The position numbers and the translations under genes are program-made. A stretch of DNA of 64,000 bases. Origin: Vibrio ponticus (lineage in GTDB: Bacteria > Pseudomonadota > Gammaproteobacteria > Enterobacterales > Vibrionaceae). This document shows, piece after piece, positions 23,201 to 27,676 of the stretch (position 1 is the stretch's first letter; each line of letters starts with the position of its first letter). Under the pieces are notes generated by a model. The model was not told the DNA's origin. It was given only the letters and a program-made list of their open reading frames with translations, and made no database searches. The stretch is taken from contig NZ_AP019658.1 of NCBI RefSeq assembly GCF_009938225.1, forward strand, positions 620,001 to 684,000, written 5' to 3'.

Positions 23201-23890
23201 ATTGAGGTGCCAGCTGGAATTACCGTTTCAGATACGGCTATCGAAATCAGAGCGGTCTCTACTGATGGTGATGCAGATCCTGCCTTGTCCGACCCGGTCA
23301 CTATTAACGTCACAGCTGATTCTAGCCAATCAATTTTGGGTACGGTAGGGAACGACTACTTATTTAATCTTGATGATAGCGATGGAATCACTTTATCTGG
23401 CGGTGCTGGGGACGACATTATCATTGGCAGCGACGGGGCTGATATCCTCGAAGGTGGCGCGGGAGATGATCAAATCCTCGCAGGTGATGGCGACGATATA
23501 GTCCAAGGCGGTTTAGGGAGTGATATTCTGACCGGTGGTGGCGGGCAAGATATCTTTGTCTGGACAGCTGCAGATATTGATTTGACTAATCCACAAGTAG
23601 ATAAAATTACCGACTTCAACGCGGATAAGTCCCTTGGGGCTGAGAAAGATATGATAGATCTATCTGAGGTATTCGAGAGTGATGATTCGATGGAAGATAT
23701 TCTTAGTCGTCTAACTGCGGAGAAAGATGGCGATAAGATCAATATCGAAATTCTCGCCCAAGAGGGTGGAGAGACTGTGCAAACCATCGTTTTGGAAAAC
23801 CAAGCGGGCTATACACTCGATGGAGGCAGTGCAAGTCTAATGGATGATTTGATTAATAATGAGTTTATTAAACTAACCAATCCAGATTAG
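5228..23890 (+). CDS. Giant RTX adhesin, LapA-type retention module, T1SS-143 repeats (about 6,220 aa)
   Basis: This is a predicted type I-secreted surface adhesin. The ATG at 5219 overlaps the AGGGATGG ribosome site, so ATG 5228 (MNEQTVSVPG) is preferred. Residues 1 to about 120 resemble the LapA-type retention module that holds such adhesins in the outer-membrane TolC-like pore. Module-like sequence follows, then three tandem super-blocks of about 140-residue T1SS-143-type modules (7133-17584). Each module ends in a Lys/Asn-Asp-Gly hinge and carries a PIDQ/PLDN-type motif. From about 17.6 to 23.3 kb there are cadherin/Ig-like domains with D/E-D-T starts. RTX nonapeptides (GGAGDD-like) lie at about 23392-23565, followed by a C-terminal type I secretion signal. 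The protein is very acidic and nearly Cys-free. The LapA-type di-alanine cleavage site reads T-E-A-G at 5591-5602 instead of T-A-A-G. No ABC exporter, LapG or LapD gene is in the window. Confidence 0.93.
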   Translation: MNEQTVSVPGTIHEVVGTPIVVRPGEAAVGATKGFELKPNDLLFTPAGSELVVAINNELFLVDENCVGCINIAANQQPQLSIANLNGELVTIDEPTDAVLDVNAIQEAILAGEDPTEILESTEAGGTPDGSAISTSSTIPLNLAQTIAATKFETAGFDNQREQFEYEDGNDVVAAEGGLIINTTVTEGNLSDGTYPQQTLTQATVTAGTLSLDPSSFVPVTSSLSALLNELNSEITSSGQPVDFIYDPTTNAIIGSQGEEKVLTIDIDALQSGKDILLRLTTTLEKPIDHDVENGSQGLVQFSDNLLQVSLTLTGADTNGNPLKQPLSITVSVEDGDEQSAVEVDESYTEAVTLSEDNPYQTSGTVFELGADELEVVRFDANAIDQFVGVLSDNQETEATLTEDGKTLTLTIKDAPEAVILAIVLSEDGTYSITQNLPLEQNNDQDALNFAIPVTSIDYDGDVVTNVINYQVIDGAAPTVELPNSIEPVLESQLDSGSPVLSQGMLGYQGSDAVQHFEIDVEAFNSQYQGLLQSGELDITLVDTTQDDGSFIHSYAGKDEDGGTVFTITLQPDGSYTFELLKPLDHSGPNDPSSADNNLYHLDFPIYAVDSDDDKSDSDSALDGAQATTLTIAVVDDVSTLKESILFDQVVEPTIGVDGIVTATQNIFSDVSQDGDQVTHFVYGNQNYNLDDYTPNAQGVYAVALNPVGDDDTGIGTVYITRDGDISFQPNSDILHTDDTSINDILTANLEVFTKDGDDDVDSVDVTLKIKDGDNISFVGELELSFTETQNPQTFTLDNDGHPLDIGVQVGSDNIVSLDFVSDENSGSVLNSITVDEAPTYVHIIDDGQSIVVSLASDPNDQTGYVLQATLSEDAQGVRSGEYTVIQHQAFDQVDDVLTIEFPFAAEDSDGDITRDTIDVTVNDGADITVCNPDCFVKLRETKRLDGSEENAITRYASVELKQGSDEIDTVVWQVSPEMEAALAALTTQGQDTQYQITDGLIRVFIQDEHGNQQDVITFELQGDKSGDYTVTQYLPIDNDMSDNKDSFEFSIVATDADGDSVVADIEVILKDGANTKLSDSALSYTEKEHKFGDAKNGSVKLKAGSDGVSEISVALDNLADVEQWTSQGQALSVIQDGNDFTLVYESDPSTAVLEFIFNNNTGAYQVIQHLPIDQDGSNQSELNFTVTASSTDDADTQASIDITIKDGVETSLKNRTVTLKEQDDSDNQFIKGEVSGDVNLKPGVDGVSALVLGLSAAQVNDIEANWSSQGNELSVVVDYANNIYTLVYKDDPDNHVLQVSLDGEGNYHVEQLLPIDQEGATSTLTFSITASSTDDADISKTLTVNIKDGVDTSLKNDEVTLHEMVDNQGDFAPATVHGDVQLNPGPDGAETSIELVNLDQVENWTSNGQPTTVTTTDSSITLWNSDDEKVLELIYYPEEVGNNAAGTYQVTQYAAIDQLTNNVNKLLVDVTATSTDDDSLTKQITVKIKDGVTPSIEVNGDAELTETTDMSDVTPAMQTFAGLLGIESGTDALTTVFFQLANDSAFKLNDLTSENRPLEVKSDDGSYSLFIKGSDEAVLNISLDKQSGDVTVKQYLPLDNPADDNIVLTIKATASDTDLDTGSNSFKLTLVDGQDPAIDPITSLDAYEKGIDEQNDNSEFASTKLTFADSSDNIETIEFQEQGIVVTDQNDAAVVLKSDGQVVQFEQSDNGLIGFIGSGNSKQTVLEVTVNSDYGSDDFGLVEFTLHQPVEHPGTGIDSLKLTLPVVATDFDGDPSPTAYLAVNLIDDVSTLKPTLVFDQIVEPNVGSQGLETGVQNIFADVSKDGDQVTNIKYADVSYNLDDYTPNGDGVYAIELDPVGSDDSGIGTVYITRDGDISFKPNSDILHTDATATNDILTAKLEVFTQDGDGDPDSIDVTLKIKDGDNISVMGDLTLSFTETQNAQTFTKDGNGQPLDVGLQVGSDNIASLSFVSDSNPNSVLNSITVDEAATFVHVIDNGQSIVVSLSKNPSDAASYVLQATFSEDAQGERTGAYKVIQHQAFDQTSDVLTLSLPFEAKDSDGDITAETIDITVHDGADISVGKPNSTLSLTETLLLDGSQDNAIVKHSTVKFIQGSDEIDTVAWQLSTEAKAAFEVIKTQGQDTDYQVDDGVIRVWFTDGNGVKHDVMTLVLDDDNSGGYTVTQYLPIDNDISDNNDLFELSIVATDADGDPTVADIEVRFNDGVETKLSTSAITYTEKEGQFGNAKNGSVQLKAGSDGVSEVSVTLDNEAEVMDWTSQDQALDIVKSGNDYTLVYESDPDNKVLEFIFDSTTGNYQVIQHKPIDQDVSNLSKLEFTVTATSTDDANVQASIDVTIKDGVETRLSNSTIQYTEKQTGIDPDVSYGFKTGSVNIKAGVDGVSEVEVSIDDSDALSSWTSQGKPLELLENGNDFKLVYADDLNQTVIEFNFDDETGDYSVEQFLPIDQIGAEQSVINLTVGAFSTDDEKSTATIAITIKDGAETSLKNRTVTLTEKDDGDNQFIKGEVSGDVNLKPGVDGVSAVALTLSQAQINDINANWTSQGKALAVVEDLDSNTYSVVYKNDPTAQVLKVVLDDEGNYKVEQSLPIDQQGSTSSLVFDVTVSSTDDANISKTLTVNIKDGVDTSLKNDQVTLKESVDGDGEFATKSVSGDVKLNPGPDGAESSISLNNQDDVSKWTSNGNPLKLVATDDTITLLDEDNNKVLELIYYPEAVGNKVAGSYDVVQYAAIDQSNNNVSTMLVDVTATSTDDNPLTKQITVNIKDGVTPSIDINGSASLTETTDMDVATPAKKTFTQLLDIHSGTDDIDTVLFALADNSPLKLDDLTSEGRELEVKSEDGSYSLFIKGSTTEVLNITLDKQSGDVTVEQYRPLDNPLDNHIELKIVATAKDTDGDSGSNSFNLTLVDGQDPQIKPDSSVDVYEKGLGESDDHTESNSVSVEFEASSDNIKTIEIKPTGIIITDQNDAPVTLTADKQAVQFEQTSNGLIGFIGSGDSKETVFEATVNSDYTSNDFGKVTFTLLKEVDHPNAGTDALVLKLPIMATDFDGDTSQTGAQQAYVTVNLIDDVSTLNASILFDDINEPTLGTQGSTTEVKNIFADVSKDGDQVTHIVYDNKSYDLDDYTPDGQGVYAIALDAKGADDNGIGTVYITRDGDISFKPNSDILHTDATSAMDVLTAKLEVHTKDGDNDVDSVDVTLKIKDGTDIGFAGKLDVAWTEVSAIKTITTDSEGETLNVSLTSGSDHLASLKFVADSDTNSVLNNITVDEAETFVHIINGGDSIVVSTNQNQPLNVADYILQATLSKDTQGNANGEYSITQYKPFDQAQSPIDAAVILLPLVATDTDGDPTPAEIKLTVTDGQDITVGNSTSSVQLNETLTLDGTEENAISQHDSVSFVAGVDGIDSVKWQDDAALRTLLDGITTQGKETKYSVSDDTLRVYLEDGAQGQDVITFVLDSGIGGGYTVKQYLPIDNANDDTTNIDILNLAIVATDKDGDDTVAPIKVNLKDGVNTTMSDASEEWTETDTIADEFVVVTENGNVNLALGSDGVETLKVNLTTADINAIETNWTSQGKALAVDFDSGTNTYTLVYKDNPATVVLEFKLDSNGSYEVKQSLPLDQAGEKSTIVFNIIASSTDDADVTAKVTLNIKDGVDTTIQDSTEALTETLDGDGNFTSSTVSGDTQLDPGPDGHQTTISLKNYDEVHGTAANQFKGWSSNGNDIEVTETDTTVTLTDKVTGEKVLELTYYPEDVGVFGDANFKAAGTYDVTQFRAIDQPEDNISQLQVTVTSRSTDDTPKTAQITINITDGTTPTIIANNDASLTETVDMAANTPANDSFTQMLDIDSGTDAVDTVIFDLADSSVYQLADLTSSGQELVVQSQDSSYSLFIKGTTTEVLNIAVNKANGDVTVEQYQPLDNPLSNDIVLTLNATVTDTDGDSASDSFDLTLTDGMDPRIEGIGSIKVNEYGIGHGNRGEFGSATITLEPSSDNIEKFEIDTTAISVADKDGNPVSPLTSGNKLVQYEEISGGYRGFIENGNKKLTVFEVKINSDYTSDDLGKVDFKLVRGIDHPDAGTDSLFLTLPVIASDFDGDSSPAQGLNVEIKDYFSDAKNVTINLVEGSSTSNNGYTVVNYKQGDRLDNLEIEVPVDQQGKFAFGDIDNPSSKFDLDTLGTGNGIAVLAKNSNDQWAEVGTITLITKGSNVRVKFSAADSVDHLDGPLSTTFTMTAIDNDGDQDSSNLNLTIRDKESKLVIDPVRGDEDTDIAVTIEIDLHDADGEEIQSLLLGNPAGGSFYYIDPNGGAKIEVSGRLSKDKLDVSGTDVLSINNIFYQPDDHYSTDANGFEVNAQVKVEREGHPVETRNGRIGIVVDGIADKPEFSDSSIAEASGDEDSLIKLDFAFETDDQSDASAETITYELTFNDANAVAEHQLVKANGSVITPDNDGVYHFTSAEIGNVYLAAKGDFSGSVLVDVKATSHEPFTDSTNSSETTLTVDVAPIVDDITYQVERVRVNEDTEFKLKDHIQVNDLKDSDGSENRFVYIKDLPNGTIITHFNADGDNAVILNGEAYLIVDPDDYATATLIVLDDPADKSIDADVDLIVDYALIQSGTTGIIPPKDSNADFDFKVEVKVVDTATYADGEVVYDSQSMGNDQTIAVDIKGIADAPMMDADNNDVWQVVTDNQGAISGIKTTTPIDENSSIMLDFSVFSGETGYDKSGPDGSETVTVVLYAESGNLAEYKIEDTDGNEISLTYTGMKNGQAQYEADIGQADIKITPKTNNTEDIQLKAKIIVTENDGNELVTEKDIFIEVNPVISGFNDNFIVNSNDNNYTPLEDQVNNVKWYPGKLTDRESGGDHEFVSKLVISGNEAESNAELSDIALTIEANSAIAQVLIDGVATGLDAGKYRFDATNEVTIIAADGAELTAGNVEISALVTPEDSSADFVLDSTVSVTEVDVDSNSGFSKTVDYSGKLNIDIQPVVEDDGELNIIDGDDVGIEATQTNTAGSVSFTINKEAKGGSFANDSNNSDYSINFIDLDADSTGAPNPENNQDERVSHVVIEFAGASQNVLDQLYVQGALNNGDGTWTVTNEDSFIVFAPNGVNETVTVKVHALVIDRGEDGEDSINESEVSYAVRDTQSFQITFDDPEPSGTVSGEAASASIDNTQAIEGTEDTKVRLDDTLREKLIFSELANLDDSSTNDQITIVFDVSNIHEIKRVTSGTGEENFVNGKYAFTIDAEDVNDDGSLKEGALGNAAITLIEDFAGDFTIPISVVITDMDSGDENVVTQQVNFEITPVVDGVTKDNGVVVQTVEAADFTAGEESPSSIQANTAYEDSQVTLNLNRFSFKDEDTDLSQGVESFAAIEISSTVGAVTAGTVYSGVEEKEDGTLSITAAQLPNGVTVEQVLAEVVFTPSKDFSGKVTITLDGTIIDQTDNVGSVTAPFKQTFDIDVKSIVDGVTTQSLGDKVIDGSEDTPMSLSVLDFTLDDSDGSEEFVSFKLTDVPQDFLVSSTSGDFAVSNNGSGVWSIKIAQPVGETVDLSDIQITPAENFSGSANIGYVVYTQEEADKQPKQQGGRITLNIAPEGDEIDTRIDQHATGAEHSGADSGLVDIKIDARILDKADSISAGAHSENSPETVYIKVENIPDGVSILLPEYTKGADLASGDYIAYQELDNGVYTGNWIVETNLQQVENIQLDLTGTDYNSDSWRGDNPQITLKVSSNDNGSLGPVAEQIVSLEITPDNDKPAVVAQTSYSVDEDVQLSISSIQISDADVIDDPDANMTVTISHTTGNLSFGTESIQYANDNNITIGSDSDGNIVLDGTIESINKLLSGSEVTTDKGLLFIGDENSHVDSQIQVQVTDNGNNGDVNGDGTIDINDALTSDQITVDVKVNPISDKPTLEAERNRYLVAVNDAQLAVIPLLGLIPALAVADESLSVQFDNVPAGTTIKVGGVTATLNGDGLFQADVPQGGDTDITIEVPAGITVSDTAIEIRAVSTDGDADPALSDPVTINVTADSSQSILGTVGNDYLFNLDDSDGITLSGGAGDDIIIGSDGADILEGGAGDDQILAGDGDDIVQGGLGSDILTGGGGQDIFVWTAADIDLTNPQVDKITDFNADKSLGAEKDMIDLSEVFESDDSMEDILSRLTAEKDGDKINIEILAQEGGETVQTIVLENQAGYTLDGGSASLMDDLINNEFIKLTNPD
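7133..10588 (+). repeat. Adhesin super-block 1 (8 modules)
   Basis: This is the first copy of a higher-order repeat starting at the D-D-V-S-T-L motif, 1,152 codons long. Module hinges (A to I, lacking E) begin at 7133, 7541, 7997, 8441, 8846, 9272, 9698 and 10124. Hinges B, C and D lie exactly 3,456 bases before their equivalents in block 2. Module C uniquely contains two Cys (C-N-P-D-C, near 8017-8031). Confidence 0.9.
10589..14476 (+). repeat. Adhesin super-block 2 (9 modules)
   Basis: This is the second copy, 1,296 codons. Hinges are at 10589, 10997, 11453, 11897, 12302, 12722, 13148, 13574 and 14000. Relative to block 1 it has one extra module (E, 12302-12721, resembling D) plus four extra codons in module I. 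Modules F, G and H keep an exact 426-base period in both blocks. Confidence 0.9.
14477..17584 (+). repeat. Adhesin super-block 3 (7 modules)
   Basis: This is the third, more diverged copy, 1,036 codons. Hinges are at 14477, 14885, 15353, 15800, 16226, 16697 and 17123. The order is A, B, C, F-like, G, H, I, so D and E are absent. The last module passes into a different domain type (K-D-Y-F-S-D in place of D-D-V-S-T-L). Confidence 0.85.
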
Positions 23891-23912
23891 TTTGATACAT
23901 CTATTTCATACA

Positions 23913-23945
23913 AGCCCTATCAAAAACGATAGGGCTTTTTCTTTT
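23913..23945 (+). terminator. Rho-independent terminator of the adhesin gene
   Basis: Stem AGCCCTATC/GATAGGGCT (23913-23921 with 23928-23936), loop AAAAAC, followed by a T-run. It lies 22 bases after the adhesin stop. Confidence 0.9.
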
Positions 23946-24361
23946 AAGTAAGCAAAATAATCTCAGTATTGGTACTAAGTATTGTATTTGAGATGTTTTT
24001 AGGTTGTTGCAAGATAATAATGAAGACATTTCAATGAATTGTTTATTATGGTTTTCATGAATTAGTGATGCTCGTCGATTCGTTGATTTTAATTTTTTTG
24101 TTTCTAATTGTGTAGTGTGTCTATTTTTAAATGAACGTTGCATTTGGTTTTCTTTTCGTCGTGATGTTAATCAATATGTTTTGAGTGCATTATATGACAA
24201 TGTGTTTTGTTTGTGAGAAATTAGTCTTTAGTTTGCAAGTTAAATAAGTTTTCCTGTCGTTCCGTTTAGATTGACTTAATTTCTTTGGCGAATAATATTT
24301 TTTGTGCTCGCACAGAAACGATAAGTCGAGCATGTCTAATCAGAATAACTAGGAGTAAACA
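23946..24361. other. AT-rich leader region of the tad locus
   Basis: About 415 bases with no supportable gene. It follows the adhesin terminator and must carry the flp promoter. A short palindrome, TGTGC-TC-GCACA, lies at 24303-24314. AGGAG precedes the flp ATG. No specific regulator site could be assigned. Confidence 0.5.
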
Positions 24362-24571
24362 ATGTTTAATCAAATTTGCGTCAAGGCAAAAGTCGGCTTT
24401 GATAACTTTATGAACGATCAGAAAGGTGTAACAGCAATTGAATACGCAATTGTTGGTGTGGCAATTTCAGCAATCGTACTGGGTGTCGTAAGTACTAGCG
24501 ACACTGGATTAGGTGGCGCTTTACAAGCTGCATTTGATCGAATCATTACCAATGTTAGACCTACACCATAA
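24362..24571 (+). CDS. flp: Flp-type type IVb pilin (69 aa)
   Basis: This is the major pilin of a Tad pilus. Cleavage is expected after Gly22 (Q-K-G / V-T-A-I-E-Y-A). The Glu-Tyr pair of the Flp family sits at residues 27-28 within the hydrophobic assembly segment (about residues 23-43). The very short mature chain (47 aa) is normal for Flp. The start is supported by AGGAG nine bases upstream. It is the first gene of the tad cluster. Flp genes are commonly followed by a partial terminator that lets the pilin exceed the assembly genes, but none was evident in the 13-base gap to tadV. Confidence 0.95.
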   Translation: MFNQICVKAKVGFDNFMNDQKGVTAIEYAIVGVAISAIVLGVVSTSDTGLGGALQAAFDRIITNVRPTP

Positions 24572-24584
24572 TCTAACTTTATTC

Positions 24585-25013
24585 ATGCACTTAGGATGGC
24601 TAATTTTAGCCGTCCTAGTTATGGTTGTGTCTGTTACAGATATTAGATTTAGATTAATTCCAAATAAAGTGTGCATACTAATTTTCTTTGTTTCTTTGGT
24701 TATAGGTTTTAAAAATATCTCATTGGCGTGGGGTATTAAATCGTTAGTGTTATCGATGTTTTTTGTGACTGTCTATATATTTTCAGTTTGGTCAGCAGGT
24801 GACGCAAAACTCGCAATGGCAATGATTCCAGCTATGTCTGAACATTATATTCTGGATTACCTATTGATGATTGGTCTCTTTGGTGGAGTCTTGGCAGTTA
24901 TCTACTTGGTGATTGGATTGTTTAAAGGAATGGAGTTGGTTAAAACAAGAGGGTTACCTTTTGGCGTCTCTATTTCATTGGCAGGATTATTGATTTCACT
25001 AGTTTCATTGTAG
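24585..25013 (+). CDS. tadV: Prepilin peptidase TadV (A24 family)
   Basis: About 142 aa, an inner-membrane aspartic peptidase that processes Flp and the pseudopilins TadE and TadF. Both catalytic Asp motifs are visible: the T-D in V-S-V-T-D-I-R-F-R-L-I-P-N and the G-D in S-A-G-D-A-K-L-A-M. It has four or so hydrophobic segments. In-frame starts exist at 24513 and 24552, overlapping flp. ATG 24585 gives the short hydrophobic N-terminus typical of the family and avoids overlap, although no clear ribosome site precedes it. Confidence 0.88.
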   Translation: MHLGWLILAVLVMVVSVTDIRFRLIPNKVCILIFFVSLVIGFKNISLAWGIKSLVLSMFFVTVYIFSVWSAGDAKLAMAMIPAMSEHYILDYLLMIGLFGGVLAVIYLVIGLFKGMELVKTRGLPFGVSISLAGLLISLVSL

Positions 25014-25022
25014 GAAATTATT

Positions 25023-25826
25023 ATGCGTTCTAAATTATTATTGGTGGTTGCCTTCATTGCTATTGGAATTGGAGTGGTTGGTGTATTTTGGTCTCAAGAA
25101 GAACCAGCGCCGCAACCAGTTAAGGTTGAAGAGAAACCAGTAGAGGAAGAAGTTTTAGTTAAAGCTTATGTGATTAATGGAACTTCAGTGGCTAAAGGGC
25201 AAAGTGTTCATCGTAGTGACTTCAAAGTGATAACGTTAACCGAAAGTCAGGCGAACGAGAGAGGACTTTTTGAAGATGAATTATTTGAGTTTGCCAATGG
25301 TTCAGTTTATCTCAATGATATGAAAGATAATCAGTTGGTATTTTTCTCCGATATTATCCAACCAACGGATAATGAATACGTTAATCTAGTGATTAATAAA
25401 AAATATGTTCCGTATCCAATAAAAGTTTCTCCAACATCAATTATTGGTGGCGTTATCAATCCAGGCTCTTATGTAGATGTGCTTGCATTGACAGGTGCTG
25501 AAAAAAGAATTGGTGAACTTTCAAGTAATAAACGAGAAAAAGTTTCTCTATCGCCAATACTAACCAATGTAAAGGTACTCAAAGTAGAGGTGAGTCAATC
25601 TGAATCACCGTACGAGTCGGAAATGATATCAAGAAACTATCTGGTATTAGAACTCGATAGAAAACAAGTGGCAATTCTAAAAGTAGCTGAAAATGTTTCG
25701 CAAATTGAGATACATAAATCGGTAGGGGACTATCCGGTAACGGAGTTAACCGCAGATGCTGGTGATGTACTGCCAAATTTTAAGGCAATAAAAGAGATGA
25801 GAGCCGAGAAGGTTGCGATTAATTAA
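25023..25826 (+). CDS. rcpC: Flp pilus assembly protein RcpC/CpaB
   Basis: 267 aa, with an N-terminal membrane anchor (residues about 4-22), a Pro/Glu-rich linker, then a SAF-like region (about 45-115, V-A-K-G-Q-S-V-H-R-S-D-F). The C-terminal half resembles RcpC/CpaB (V-I-N-P-G-S-Y-V-D-V-L-A). It is a periplasmic component associated with the secretin. AGGAAATTATT precedes the ATG. The order tadV-rcpC-rcpA is the standard tad arrangement. Confidence 0.9.
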   Translation: MRSKLLLVVAFIAIGIGVVGVFWSQEEPAPQPVKVEEKPVEEEVLVKAYVINGTSVAKGQSVHRSDFKVITLTESQANERGLFEDELFEFANGSVYLNDMKDNQLVFFSDIIQPTDNEYVNLVINKKYVPYPIKVSPTSIIGGVINPGSYVDVLALTGAEKRIGELSSNKREKVSLSPILTNVKVLKVEVSQSESPYESEMISRNYLVLELDRKQVAILKVAENVSQIEIHKSVGDYPVTELTADAGDVLPNFKAIKEMRAEKVAIN

Positions 25827-25845
25827 TCGATGAAGGTTGAATGTT

Positions 25846-27174
25846 ATGCTTCGATTTATCTGTAGGTGGCTAGCTATAGTCGCAATGACAAGTTTTGTGA
25901 CAGCAACACTGGCAAGTGATTTGATGTTTATTAAAGAGGGAGAAGCAAAACCTGTTTCGACCGACTCCGATGTAGATACCGTATTTATTTCCGATCCCGA
26001 AGTCGCAGACTATCAAGTTATTGATCGTCAAAAGGTAGTCGTGTTCGGGAAAAAAATGGGCACAGCGACTTTTATGTTGTTTGACGAGAATGCAAAAACA
26101 TTAGTTAACCGACAACTAGTGGTAAATCGTAGTTTTACCGATATATCACAGCAAGTGAAGCTCCATTATCCTCACGCTAATGTCACCATCAGCAACATTG
26201 GTGAGCAAGTCGTCTTAACCGGTTTTGTATCTAGTGAAGCAGAAAAAGATGGGATTAACGATCTCGTTGGTGAAATGTTATTAAAAGACGTTGAAAAGCA
26301 TCAATACACTTGGGTAAGAGAACTTCGTGATGATGAAGTTATTGACTTTATGACTAAGCGAGAATATCGAGGAATAGTTAACCAGATCGAAGTAAAAACG
26401 ACAAAACAAGTCAATGTTAAGATTTCGATTGCTGAAGTTTCTCAGAGTTTTATGGAAAGTTTGGGGATTGAATACGGCACTGAAGCAGGCGAAGGCGTGT
26501 ATGTTAATCCGATCCTCAATTTTAGTGCAGATAACATTCTAACTAGAATCAGTGCGTTGGGTGATGACACTATCGGGCAGGTATTAGCAGAACCAAATCT
26601 CTCTGTTATTTCAGGTGAAAATGCGTCGTTTTTGGTAGGTGGTGAAATACCCGTCGTGACCATAGTTGACGGTGGAACCAATGTACTGTTTAAAGAGTTT
26701 GGTATTCGTCTCGATCTCGTCGCCAAGGTGTTGCGCGATGACAAAATCAAATTATCGCTGCAGCCAGAAGTAAGTTCTTTAGATGCGCAATATGCTAATG
26801 AAAGGTATAGCCTGCCTGGGCTGAAGACACGACGCGCTAAGACTACCATTGAGCTTGCCAGTGGACAAAGTTTTATCTTAGGAGGCTTACTCAGTTCAGA
26901 GGATGTTGAGAGTCTTAGTAAAGTGCCGCTAATCGGTGATGTACCAATTTTAGGCGCCCTGTTTCGTCATACCGAAACATCTCGGACTAAGACCGAACTA
27001 GTCATAGTTGCGACAGTGAACCTGGTTAAACCGGTATCTCCTCACGTTGTTCAATTGCCTTCGATGACGAGAACTTCAAATTTATCACGCCTTTTTAATA
27101 TCGATCAAAAAACTAATCCAGTGGTAATCAGACGAGCCAATGACATTCTCGCGACAGGAGGTTTTAAGAAATGA
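25846..27174 (+). CDS. rcpA: Tad pilus secretin RcpA/CpaC
   Basis: 442 aa from ATG 25846. A TTG at 25837 is also in frame, but AAGG at 25833-25836 is well spaced only for the ATG. Signal peptide about residues 1-24 (T-A-T-L-A-S). Next come the pilus-formation N-domain, a BON-like domain (about 105-145, V-V-L-T-G-F-V) and the secretin domain with its late signature (V-P-L-I-G-D-V-P-I-L-G-A-L-F, then T-E-L-V-I). It forms the outer-membrane channel of the Tad pilus. The stop overlaps the rcpB start (ATGA). Confidence 0.94.
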   Translation: MLRFICRWLAIVAMTSFVTATLASDLMFIKEGEAKPVSTDSDVDTVFISDPEVADYQVIDRQKVVVFGKKMGTATFMLFDENAKTLVNRQLVVNRSFTDISQQVKLHYPHANVTISNIGEQVVLTGFVSSEAEKDGINDLVGEMLLKDVEKHQYTWVRELRDDEVIDFMTKREYRGIVNQIEVKTTKQVNVKISIAEVSQSFMESLGIEYGTEAGEGVYVNPILNFSADNILTRISALGDDTIGQVLAEPNLSVISGENASFLVGGEIPVVTIVDGGTNVLFKEFGIRLDLVAKVLRDDKIKLSLQPEVSSLDAQYANERYSLPGLKTRRAKTTIELASGQSFILGGLLSSEDVESLSKVPLIGDVPILGALFRHTETSRTKTELVIVATVNLVKPVSPHVVQLPSMTRTSNLSRLFNIDQKTNPVVIRRANDILATGGFKK

Positions 27175-27662
27175 AGAAAGTAATCTTAATAACTTTAGTC
27201 ATGATATTAGGTGTTGGTTGTGCTCCGAAAGGTTACGAAAATCAAAGTATCGATATTGATGTCTACCCTGTGCGTTATCAAATGTCGCTTATTGCTGACA
27301 AGAAACATTCGGCAAAAGTGAGTGATAAATGGAACCAATTTTACGCGAAAAATTCCGCGGAGTTGCTAAACCGTCCAGTCACTATTTTTTACAGTTCTTC
27401 GGCTGGAAAAAAAGTGGCGAAGCATTGGCTCGATTTATTGGTTGAAGGAGGGGCAAGAAAAAGCAATCTCAACCTTGAAGCCTCGGATGACTTAGGCGAG
27501 TTTGATGTTGCGATAGAAATTACAAAGTATAAAGTTGTCAGTCCAACTTGTGAATCAGTGAGTGTTGAGCGCTATATGCATCGCCCGATTGGTTGTGCGG
27601 TTAATAGTAACCTTTGGCACTCAATGTCTTATCCGGAAGATGCGTTGTTTTCAACCGACTAG
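27171..27662 (+). CDS. rcpB: Tad pilus lipoprotein, RcpB/CpaD family
   Basis: 163 aa with a lipoprotein signal (lipobox G-V-G-C, Cys17). The late G-C-A-V-N-S-N-L block matches the CpaD/RcpB signature. It is likely an outer-membrane partner of the secretin. The four-base overlap with rcpA indicates translational coupling. The sequence is otherwise weakly conserved, so the call rests partly on position between rcpA and tadZ. Confidence 0.8.
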   Translation: MKKVILITLVMILGVGCAPKGYENQSIDIDVYPVRYQMSLIADKKHSAKVSDKWNQFYAKNSAELLNRPVTIFYSSSAGKKVAKHWLDLLVEGGARKSNLNLEASDDLGEFDVAIEITKYKVVSPTCESVSVERYMHRPIGCAVNSNLWHSMSYPEDALFSTD

Positions 27663-27676
27663 ACTAGGAATAAAGA

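Noticed and set aside
7115..23787. Many open frames of 60-160 codons on the minus strand and in other frames within the adhesin gene
   Set aside because: They follow from the repeated, Asp- and Val-rich codons of the adhesin. They recur at the same place in each super-block and have no ribosome sites or recognisable products.
24303..24314. TGTGCTCGCACA palindrome as a CRP site for flp
   Set aside because: The half-site spacing is only two bases rather than six, so it does not fit CRP.
24513..24584. N-terminal extension of TadV overlapping flp
   Set aside because: It would overlap the pilin gene by about 60 bases and add residues not typical of the family. ATG 24585 fits better.
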